The notes beneath the pieces are model-generated. The model saw nothing but the letters and a program-made list of their open reading frames with translations. It made no database searches and was not told the DNA's origin. A stretch of DNA of 64,000 nucleotides from Strigamia acuminata (taxonomy: Eukaryota > Arthropoda > Chilopoda > Geophilomorpha > Linotaeniidae). The stretch spans positions 558,001 through 622,000 of the forward strand of contig OX442315.1 of the NCBI GenBank assembly GCA_949358305.1, given 5' to 3'. A program made the position numbers and the translations under genes. This document shows, piece by piece, positions 51,901-61,900 of the stretch. Each line of letters starts with the position of its first letter. Within the stretch, counting starts at the first letter, position 1.

Positions 51901-53079
51901 GGCGGCAAACAACGTCAAAAAGACAAAGATCGCCACAACGAAGAACAACGTCGCAGAAACGAACAATATCAGCGAGACGAAGCTCGTCGTAGAGACGATG
52001 AACGTCGACAAGACGAAAATTGCCGAAATGAAGAGCAGCGTCAAAGAGTTGAGTATCGTCGAAATGAAGAGCAACGCCAACGCGACGAATTTTGCCGCGA
52101 AGAAGAGCGACGCCGGAGAAATGATGAGGCTCGCCAGCAAGACGCTCACCGAGGTGACGAACGTTACCAGAGAGACGATTCTCGTCAAAAAGATGAATAT
52201 CGCCATGGTAACGACCCGCGTCGCAAAGAGGAATATCGTCGCAACGACGAACAACGTCAGAGAGACGAAAACCGTAATGACGATTACTCCCGATGGAGTA
52301 AAGATTATACTGGTCGACAAGAAAGGAAGTACTCGCAGTCTGAACACTTCCGCCACAATGACGCAAGATATGCGGGCCAAACCGGAAATCGACAGGACAG
52401 ACCTGATAATTCTCAATATAGAGAACCGCCACCTTCTGCCAGTATGTACGGTCCAACAGACAACACCATTAAGTTGCAGGAGTACATTGAACAGCAGATA
52501 GATAAACGCTTGGCAAAGATTCCATCCAGATCACAAGAGATGGAAGAGGTACTGCAAAAGCAGATCCGGAAATATTGCGTAGCAAATTGGACACATGTCT
52601 TTGTTAACGCATCCCAAATAAAATGGGACCGCATAACACCCGATACATTTGATGGTAGTTGGTCAGTAGGAACGAAATTCCTAGATGAAGTGATGCAGAT
52701 AGTAAGATGCCATGAAGCGGACCCCTATGACACTCTTAAGAGAATAATCCCAAAGATGTTGACGGGGGGAGCCGCGAACTGGTTCTATGAACACGCGTTC
52801 ACACACTGGGATGCATTTGTTCACGAGTTTATGAAAGAGTATGGTGAGTCACATGCGACTTTGGTGGATCACTGGGACAATTTGCAACAGATGTTAGGTG
52901 AGGACCTTCGGTCATACTTACGCAGGACTGAAGAACTGATAAGTCATCTTCCAAACAAAGTATGCAACTTTGCCGCTGATCGTCAATTTCGCAGAGGCCT
53001 GACGGAATTTTCGGAGAAGGTGCTGACAATGGTGAACGCACCGATGGCCAGCTCGTTTGACAGGTTAGCGCAGTTTATG
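51901..53079 (+). CDS. gag: GypB gag segment 2 (Arg/Asp/Glu repeats and capsid)
   Basis: Resumes in frame directly after the second GTTAC copy. The first ~150 codons encode an Arg/Asp/Glu/Gln/Asn-rich low-complexity region with imperfect repeats such as RRNEEQRQR and YRRNDEQRQRDE. Then comes the capsid-type region (FDGSWSVGTKFLDEVM, GGAANWFYEH, FRRGLTEFSEKV) shared with GypA. It is cut after QFM by the 314-bp insert and resumes at 53403. The antisense of the repeat region gives a long hydrophobic ORF that I regard as a shadow. Confidence 0.88.
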
Positions 53080-53393
53080 TTAATTTGTGGTCCAAAGTAG
53101 TGTGGATTAACTTATTTAGCAGTGGTGCGAGAAACATCTATTGTGAAAGCAAGCACAAACACCATCTTCACCTGGTTGAAGAGAAACATCAAGTGTGATT
53201 TATTGTCCAGTCATGTGACTGGGAGAAAGTAAACAACGCCCCCTTTGGGCAGAATACATAAGTTATTTGTGACAAATACTGCAGCCAATCGTGCAGCTAA
53301 GATAGTGTACAAATTAACAAGTATACAATCTAAAGAACAACATCGCTTGATGATACGAAATAATACAGACAGTTATAACACATAAAAGCCTAA
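53080..53393. mobile_element. 314-bp nonautonomous insert with 9-bp target duplication
   Basis: CAGTTTATG occurs at 53071-53079 and again at 53394-53402. Removing one copy plus 53080-53393 joins …LAQFM to RDNQMYIED in frame. The insert is noncoding, starts TTAATTTGTGGTCC and ends AAAGCCTAA, with only weak terminal inversion (TTA/TAA). A 9-bp duplication would fit MULE- or Merlin-like DNA transposons or a short retroposon; no tRNA-like promoter was recognised. Confidence 0.8.
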
Positions 53394-53402
53394 CAGTTTA
53401 TG

Positions 53403-54125
53403 CGCGATAACCAAATGTATATCGAAGACAGATATATAAAATATTTGCCACCCGATGAGCAAAGAGCTCGGGATGAATTGCAACGGAAACGATCCGATCA
53501 TGCAAGAGGCAACCCTAAAATGATGCAGCCACAGCCATATATCTCGTCACAACGTAAAGAGAGTAGCTTTAACCGGAATAGAGATATGGGTCAGACACCT
53601 TACCCACCGCCAAAAATTCCAATGCGTTCTTCGGCAAAGCTAGTGTCGGAAGTAGACGACATGGGAGAATTTACTGGCAATCAAATGTTGTCAATGGACC
53701 TCACCGACCAACACATTGAGTCGATAGCGGAGGCAGTCAGCACCATGTACGCACGCAACAACCCAACAGTTGCAAAGTACAAACCGCCAATGCAACCAAA
53801 GGCGACTAGTCAAACGACACCTAAGTCTGAAGCGACAGAAAGTTCTGCGCCAGAGTTGAAAACGTGTTCGATTGAATTGACAAAAAAGACTCCGCTTGAG
53901 GAGATAGCGCAAACCGGTCAAGCTTCGACTTCCACTGTAAAATTGGAAGGAAACGTAGAAGCGTCAACTCAACCCAGGTTGACTCCGGAGACAGCCCCTT
54001 GTCACAATTGCGGCCAATTAGGCCATTGGTCCAGGAGCTGCCCCCAGCCCAAAAAACAAGCGTCAAAGCCAAGCTACCAGCGGCTAATTGACGCCATAAC
54101 CGAAGCCGTTCAAAAAAACATGTGA
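53403..54125 (+). CDS. gag: GypB gag segment 3 (nucleocapsid end)
   Basis: C-terminal gag, with a proline/threonine-rich linker and the zinc knuckle CHNCGQLGHWSRSC at about 54001-54042. It ends in AVQKNM and a TGA at 54123-54125. The three gag segments together make about 1,213 residues, very long for a gypsy gag (usually 300-500), owing to the coiled coil and charged repeats. Confidence 0.88.
   Translation, partial: RDNQMYIEDRYIKYLPPDEQRARDELQRKRSDHARGNPKMMQPQPYISSQRKESSFNRNRDMGQTPYPPPKIPMRSSAKLVSEVDDMGEFTGNQMLSMDLTDQHIESIAEAVSTMYARNNPTVAKYKPPMQPKATSQTTPKSEATESSAPELKTCSIELTKKTPLEEIAQTGQASTSTVKLEGNVEASTQPRLTPETAPCHNCGQLGHWSRSCPQPKKQASKPSYQRLIDAITEAVQKNM
54113..54119 (+). promoter_or_regulatory. 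GypB gag-pol -1 frameshift heptamer A AAA AAC
   Basis: Gag codons read CAA AAA AAC ATG TGA, so the heptamer is in phase and ends four bases before the stop codon. A -1 slip continues CAT GTG AGC into the protease/pol frame, which opens at the same point. Confidence 0.8.
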
Positions 54126-57100
54126 GCGCGGGTTCAGAAGATTCACTGAAACCCGCGCCAGCAAATGACTCGGAAATTGCGCGAAAAGGAGAACTGGAAA
54201 AACCAACAGCTCCAGAACTTACTACAACAGTCCCAGAACCTACTCCAACTCCAGAACCAACAACGACTTCAGAAACAAAAACTGCTCCTCCGATAAGGAA
54301 AGGATCAGTAATTTACGAAATTAGTAAAGGACAGATTATTGGTATGAGATTCCCACCTGTAGAAATGGCAGCCTTAGCTAAAATAGAAGAAATCGTAGGA
54401 ATTCCTGCCACCCCAGGATCTACGGAAGCTGTTGTCATTGCGGAATCTACGGAAGCTGCGGGAGCAGTAAACATTGCGGAAGCAGCAAATACTGACGAAG
54501 TTGCATCAACGTCGGAAGCTTGTGATTTAAAACCCCAAGCACTGTCACTTGAAAACATGGAACTTACGCCTCCAGAGGCGCAAGGAAAAACTGACAAGAA
54601 TTATGACGTTCAAAAAGATGCAAATGGGACAGTCCTATTTCCAACGACTGACTTGTCGGAAATTCCCAAAACAGAGGAAATTACGCAAATAGATGCGGCA
54701 TATTTCACGGCAGAAATAGATCAAGCTCTGAAAAACGTCGGACTTGATGATGAGAATGAAGCCACTCTTTTTTGGGCAAACGTGAGAAGCACGTACGAGA
54801 ATGAGCCGTCTGAGGCTGCGTGGATGGTTGACACCCCCACAGAACCCGTAGAATGGGATCCATTCCTCAAGGAATTACCAATAATCGAACCAGAAGAAAA
54901 ACCTAGAATTCGAGTCTTCAGAGCTCTTATTCCAGATCAGGACATGTTGAGTGGAATGACTACCATGGAAATTTCCACGGCAAGTGGAACAATAATGGGT
55001 ACACTTGATTCCGGCGCAAACCGAAGTTGTATCGCCTTGCCGTTGGTCCAAGATATGGAAATGGAAGATCAGATTTCCAGAGTGGGCCAAACATGGCCAT
55101 TAATACGGCCGACAAGAAGGTACAACCGATAGGGTCACTACGATTAACCTTTCGCTGGACACACGGGATAATGATCCATAACTTCCTCGTCTTGCCACAT
55201 GAGATGAGATTCATGCTAATGGGCAATGACATAATGAAACGGATGCGGGTCCAACCTAACCCACTAAATGGTAAATGGAATTTTGTGCAGACACTTGAAG
55301 TTCCTGCGCCATATATCCATCAAGATGTACTAGACAGACTAGAAAAGAAAATGGAGGAGCCTGAGTCCTCATGGAACACCTTTGCAAAGCGATCGAGCTT
55401 CTGTGCTTTTGAAGCCCGGCTAAAAGTGGGTAATGGTGTCCATAATTTGGTCGAAGAGGCCAAGCTCCAACTAACGGAAGCCGTGCAACTTGAGCATGTT
55501 CTTAAAAAGTATGAGCATATCTTAACAAAGACGCCTGGGAGGACGCACGTGTTGCACCACACTATAGATCTCGACACGGATAAGCCGATAAGGGTCCCTT
55601 ACAAAAGCTGGAACCTTCAAAAAAGAGAAATCCTCTCGAAACTATGCCAGGAAATGCTAGATAAGGGCTACGTGTCCAAAGCGGAAGGAGATTACGGAGC
55701 TCGCATTGTGCTAGTCATGAAACCAGGGTCAGAACCGAGGCTTTGCATAGACTATAGGCCAATTAACGAGCATACACTATATGATCCTCCGCAGATGCCT
55801 ACGATCGACGAGATCCTACGCGAACTAGGCGAGTTTAAGTGGGTCACGACAATTGACCTCACTAAGGGATATTGGCAGATTGAGCTGCGGCCCGAAGACC
55901 GACCAAAAACGGCCTTCTGGAGCCCGCTCGGTCGGCTGATGTTCAATGTAATGCGTTTTGGATTGGTGAACGCTCCAACAACCTTCCAAAGGCTAATCGA
56001 GAAAGTTCTAGGTGATGCCCACAGGAGATATGCCTGGGCGTACCTTGACGATATAGTTATCGTCTCGGCCACCTATGAAGAACATCTCCGGCACGTGGAG
56101 TCAGTTTTAGATAAACTTGACAAGGCGAACCTCCACATAAATCCAGAAAAATCTAAATTTTGCCGGAAAGAGTTAAAATTCCTTGGCTATACGCTAGGAA
56201 TAAATGGACTTAGTGTGGACCCGAAGAAAGTGGCGGCCATTACACAGTTTCCAGCCCCAAAAGACCTGAAAGGCTTACAACGCTTTATGGGTATGGTAAA
56301 TTTCTTCCATCGCCTATTGAAGGATTTATCTGCTGTTTCTGAGCCGTTACGCCCACTCTTAAAAAAGGGCATAGATTTCGTATGGACTGACGACCATCAA
56401 GCGGCTTTTGAAAAAGTGAAAAGGTTATTGGCTGACGCTGTCACATTGAAGTTGCCTAACCTGAACAAGCCGTTCATAGTCCACACCGATGCCAGTTATC
56501 AGGGGTTAGGAGCTGCCCTGATGCAGCAACACGAGATTGATGGTCAAACCGTTGAGGTTCCGTGCATGTATATTAGTCGTAGCTTGCAACAAGCCGAGCT
56601 AAATTATAGTGCAACGGATTTAGAATGTCTCGCCGTGATCTGGGCCCTGCGCAAGTTTAGGCCGTACTTGGAATGCACCAAGTTTACGGTACAAACAGAT
56701 CATCAGGCGTTGAAGTGGCTCATGGGACTCGACGAGCCAACGGGACGTTTGGCCCGTTGGCAGATGGAACTCATGGGATATGACTTCAAAATTCATTACA
56801 TCAAAGGCCCACTGAACGTATTGGCTGATGCGTTATCCAGAGATCCAGTCCAACTGATCTGTGATGAGGAAGATACCGGGGAAGCTGACGGATTTATGTC
56901 ATATTGCCCGACTAACCAGCAGAAATGGACGTTCAATAACTGGAACCAGCTGCCAGTACCGGAAAAACGGCCAATCGAAGACGAAAAATTCGTATCGTAT
57001 TGGTGCAATGCATATAATTTAACGACAGATGAGTCGGAAGAGGCGCAAGAATGTCAAGGCGAAGAGCCATGGCCATATGAGCCAGTGTCAAACAATGAAA

Positions 57101-57556
57101 TGATCAAGACATTCATTGGCAAGGTCACGTCACAATTGGACTGTAAACCGCCAACGCGCCAGGAATTTGTAGATCACCAACAGAAGGATAAACACTGTCA
57201 TGGTTTGAAAACTTATTTGGAAACCGAACAATTTCCACCATGGGTGACTATGCGACTCCAGAGACGAAATTATAAGAAATTAGCATCATGTCACCTTATT
57301 GAAGACAACTTACTGTTGAAGTATAGTCCAACCATTTCAGATGAGTTCTCAGATGACAATCGAGCACTGAAAGTGGTAGTTCCGAAAACATTACGATTCC
57401 GAGTACTGTGGCTCAGTCATGGTCACCCATTGGCCAGCCACTGTGGCATCAGTCGGACACTATACCGGATGCGACGTATCTACTCATGGGAGGGCATGAA
57501 ACCAGACGTAACAAGGTTTATCAAGCACTGCACAAGGTGCCAAGCGTGCAAGCCCC
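54119..57556 (+). pseudogene. pol: GypB pol with one-base frameshift, truncated by CopG
   Basis: A threonine/proline/glutamate-rich N-terminal spacer of ~290 residues precedes the protease motif TLDSGANRSC near 55010. Comparison with GypA shows a one-base loss in the AAA run at 55089-55091: the first frame closes at 55132 and the frame starting near 55094 (NMAINTADKK) carries on. RT follows (YLDDIV near 56040), then RNase H with an intact HTDASYQGLG, and the integrase HHCC domain (HGHPLASHCGI … HCTRCQACKP). CopG begins right after this, so the DDE core is missing from the window. Confidence 0.9.
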
Positions 57557-58118
57557 TGTTGGTCTAAGAACCACTCATGTTGTCGATATCAAATGTTTAT
57601 TTACTATATGTTTTGTGTTCAAACACATTGTATTGATATTTGATCATTTATTTACTGTTTTCTCTATTTGGATTTAATTTCTGCTGTCCAGTATGTAATT
57701 CCATACTTTGCTTATGTTTTACTTAGATGATTTGTTCTTTAATTTAAAATTTAATGTTAATAACTGTCACCAGAGTGCTGTGACACTCTTATCTCGAATC
57801 CAAGATGGCAGCGCACACAGGTGTGTGCACTTTTACATCTTTTCACCTTTGGAAATCCATTTATGTAAGATATGGTTTACTTTTCATTAAACTTTTATGT
57901 TTTTAAGTGTTTACCTTCACTTTAGAGCACCTTCAGTGCTATTTAAGCGCATATAAGCGACCATAAGTCGCGCGCTCGCTCGAATCGCATCACGCGCTCG
58001 CTCGAATCGCATCACGCGATTCTGTTATCGGAATTAACCGTCGCGCATTTGCGACACGCTTTATTTCACGCTTCCACATCGGTTCATTTGCCGATTATTT
58101 GCGCACCACTCTCCTACA
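57557..58118 (+). repeat. CopG 5' LTR (562 bp)
   Basis: TGTTGGTCTAAGAACC … CTCTCCTACA. It includes the stem AGAGTG/CACTCT, then CCAAGATGGCAGC at 57800-57812, then GCACACA-GG-TGTGTGC. Near 57980-58015 there is a short tandem duplication of CGCGCTCGCTCGAATCGCAT. Confidence 0.9.
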
Positions 58119-58985
58119 GTGGTAGCAGAGGTCTGGGGACGATCTGCTCTTATTTTTCACCTAATTTTCGGCGTAATATTCGCGATTTTTGCGGCGAAAT
58201 TCATTTTATTTTCAGATTTCGACGATTTTCGCCCGAATCTTTGCTTCGAAACGTTCGATCGACGTTCTAGACTGCCAGGGCAGTTATTTCACCATTGCTT
58301 CGTTAATTTTGTCCGAAATTCCGCGGGATTCGCGAATTTCGCGACAAATTTTTGTTTTTTTCAGGTTTTTTGTCAATCTGGATTCACTTCTCCGCTTAGC
58401 ACGTTGCGGCGGATACAACGAGAATCCAATACTAGATTATTGGCCGCTTAGTTCCCCGGTGAACGGCGGTTATCACCGATCTTTTCAAGCGGACGAAGAG
58501 CCTCGAATTTTCGAGAAGAATTCGGACATTGACGTCCGAATTGCGCTTTCTCCAGCTTTTCGAGAAAGCTGCGCCGTGCCTTCATTTGCACGAGGATTGC
58601 ACCCGCGATCGATTCATCTATTTCTCCTTGTGTCGAAATTACTTGTTAGCATTAAGATAATATTTAAGGCTTTTGGGGGACATTTAGCATCGTATTCGCC
58701 CTTCGATCGAATCCGATCAAGCGATTACGTATTCTCCGGTAGTGCTTGTCGTGGTACAAGTGAGGTTTCCCGCGGGCCCAGGTGCACCGATCGGACCCTC
58801 TCAGACTGGCTACCGGAGGTTTTTGAATTCCTTCAGAAGGAATTGCCCAATTTGACGGTTTCCGCCTCGAAAGTGCTTCGCATCGAGTGTTGTGCTTCGT
58901 TTTCGTGCAGTGCTACGGTGTCTCCTGTGTGCCATTTCCCTGAGCCTGTGTTTTCGTCGCAAAGTGTCGAGTTTTCCACGCCACG
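58119..58985 (+). promoter_or_regulatory. CopG leader: primer site and structured domain
   Basis: TGGTAGCAGAGG (58120-58131) matches the initiator tRNA-Met 3' end over 12 bases. The structured domain is closed by CTCCGGTAG (58734-58742) with CTACCGGAG (58810-58818). The second hairpin AATTCCTT-CAG-AAGGAATT is at 58826-58844, followed by GCCCAATTT. The gag ATG is at 58986. Confidence 0.78.
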
Positions 58986-61900
58986 ATGCACAAATCCGGA
59001 GATTCATCGAGCAAAATTCCCGTACTCGGAGTTGGAAACTACGAGCAGTGGCAACGATCGATGCGGATGCTCTTAAAGTCCGAGGGCCTTTGGAGGCATG
59101 TTACCGAGGAGAAGGAAGTCGAACATTTAGCTACCTTGACGGAAAAAGAAAAGGATCGGTACATGACCAAGAAAGATAAAGCCCTCGGTCACATCTATAT
59201 CCAAGTCAGCGAGCCCAAACGATCGGTTTTAGATACGTGTAACACGCCGAAAGAGGCGTGGGACGCGCTGGCTAAGATTTATGCGCCAAGCTCACGGGCC
59301 AGAAGAGCAGCCATGCGTTGGGAGTTTTTAAATCTCCAGATTGGACCCAACGAGGATATGCCGGATTTTATTGCCAGAGTCGATCACTATGTTAGGCAAT
59401 TAAAGGACGTTAAAGAGGAAACTTCGCCCGACCACCACGCATATCAGTATCTTAAGGGATTGCCACCTGAGTATGCCCAGGCAACGTTCGCAATTTACCA
59501 TTGGCCGGATGACAAATTTACACCGACTTTGGTTGCCGAACAGTTGATATCCGAACAATCTCGTTTAAGATCGGCGGGTCTGCTTCGAACAACTCCACCG
59601 ACGGCTCATGCTTCTGCGAAAGGACAGTTTCGCCAACGCAATAAATCCGGTGCCCGTGATTTGTCAACTATTCGGTGTTTCAATTGCGACCAGATGAGCC
59701 ACTACGCGAATAAGTGCCCCCACCCTCGACGTGAGAATCCGAACCCGAATCAGTCGACGGCTTCCGTACAACGCTCCTCGAGAAGTAAGAGTCGAAGACG
59801 TAATAAGAACGCCGTCGCCAAGGTCGAAGACACTCGTCCTCGAGGGAGCTCACGTCCAATTCGGAAAGGGACATTTTTCTGCAGTGCACCGCAAGTCGTT
59901 GAGCGCCCAGTTGCCCACTTTATGCAATCCAATGAGTGGATTGTTGACTGCGGCGCTACCGACCACGTGACCCATGTGCGAGCGTTATTCACCGATTTCA
60001 CGAACATTCCGCCTTTCGATATCGAATTGGGGCAAGGCAAATCGCAAGTTACTGGACGAGGAACGGTTCAACTTCTCACGTCAGTTGATGATGCAGATTG
60101 CGTTTTGGATTTGACCAACGTTCTATATGCACCGAATTTCGAAGCCAATTTGATTTCGGTGTCGAAAATCGATAAAACGCGACATCATATCCACATTTTC
60201 AACGGAGAAGTTAATGTTTATGAATCGGACTATCGTTTGCCAATCATTCGTGCAAAGGAACGTGGTGGCTTGTATTATTTGGACGGTTTGTGTTCGGCCC
60301 CTATCAGTTCGACGACGGTTGCGACAGCTACTCAGCCGCCAATTCAACCTGTCAAAACATTGGTCACGACAGAAGTGGATTTCGACAATGTTCCGAAACC
60401 GGCTAAAGGAAAACAAAAGCAACGGGAAATTACGGACTATCGTTTCGATCTGCCAGCGGTTGAGAGTGTGAAGGCAATTCCCACCCAACCAATTCCAAAC
60501 CTGACCGATCCCACTCATTTTCCCGTCCTTACTCCCGTTTCTCCACCGGTCATTGTCAATCCGACCACACAATCCTATTCCGATGCTCTGCAATTCCTGC
60601 CAACTTCCCCTCCTCCCGGCAATTTACCTCCGTCACAGAAAAAGGTAATTGCTAATCCTGCTTCGGTTAAAGATGCCACCGGTCTATGGCATAGTCGACT
60701 CGGTCATCTGCATACCAATGCAATGAAGCTTCTGGCAGCTAACGACCAGGTTTATGGTTTGCAACCAGCTGAAGTTCGACAGGAATTGTCATGCAACGAC
60801 TGCAGAATTGCTAAATCAACCAGAGCTTCGCATAAACCGGACCCGAATCCCTGTACATCGAAACCATTGGATCTTCTACACATGGATTTGTGGGGACCAG
60901 CCCCGCTCACGTCACTGGGCGGTTCGGATTATGTTTTTACCATCATCGACGATGCCACGCGTTACACGTGGATTATCCCGTTGGCGCAGAAATCCCAGAC
61001 CTTTGGGGCATTTAAGGACTTCGTCGCCCGAGTCGAACGAATTCAGAACACTCGCGTGAAAGCGATCAGATCCGACCGTGGCGGCGAATTCATGTCAAAT
61101 GAATTCTTGAACTACCTCAAAGAAAAGGGCATCCAAGGGCAGAGGACCAATCCCGCATCACCTCAAATGAACGGGACTGCAGAACGCATAAATCGAACAA
61201 TGGCCGACAGTGTCCGATCTCTTATCTCTGAAACTCAACTCCCGGATGACCTTTGGGCAGAACTCGCAGTCACTTTCGCGTATGTGAAGAACCGAAGTCC
61301 GCATTCGAGATTGAATAATCAAATTCCCTATATCCTATGGCGACAACGAGCATTGTCTTTACGACACCTACGCAAAATGGGGTCCAAATGCTGGGTGCAT
61401 TACACCGCGCCAGGCCGCAAGAAACTAGATCCGCGTGCATGGGAGGGATATCTCGTTGGTTACGCGACTGGTACCCGCGGATATAGAGTTTGGAATCCGG
61501 TAGAAGATCGAGTTTACGAAACGGTTCACGTCAAGATCGATGAACGCCAATCATATCGGAAATCTCTTCGTGGCGCATCTCAACGGCCCGAAGAAACTTT
61601 TTCTGATGTCGGACAGCAATCGGTTTCGTTTAACGACAACGTCCAGTTCCATGACTGGCCAAGAGGATCCGATTCCGAACATTCTGATCATTCCGACGAC
61701 GATTCCGATAATGGTGGAGCTAGCCATGTCAGCGGCGTATCGACATCTCACTCTGTTCATACACCGGTCATCCAATTGCCGCCTCCGACAACGCCAGAGC
61801 AGTTATTGTTGGATGCGTGTGCACTCCAATTACCGAGTTCGGCAAGTTTGGGTCATTCTCAGTCATATCCCATCCTCTATCAGGAAGGAGATACAGATGA

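Larger units (their letters stand above)
41903..57556 (+). mobile_element. GypB: Ty3/gypsy element interrupted by three insertions
   Basis: 5' LTR 41903-43123, primer site 43126, gag 43234-54125, pol from 54119 to 57556, where CopG begins. Internal insertions are CopF (44974-51895) and a 314-bp element (53080-53393). Its 3' part should lie to the right of CopG, outside the window. The gag and pol are relatives of GypA. Confidence 0.9.

Noticed and set aside
51802-52416. Long minus-strand hydrophobic ORFs resembling a membrane protein
   Set aside because: They are exact antisense shadows of the GypB gag Arg/Asp/Glu repeats, extended into the CopF LTR.
58734-58818. CCAGGT in the copia leader core as a splice donor
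   Set aside because: CopC has CCAGGC at this place, so a GT donor is not conserved.
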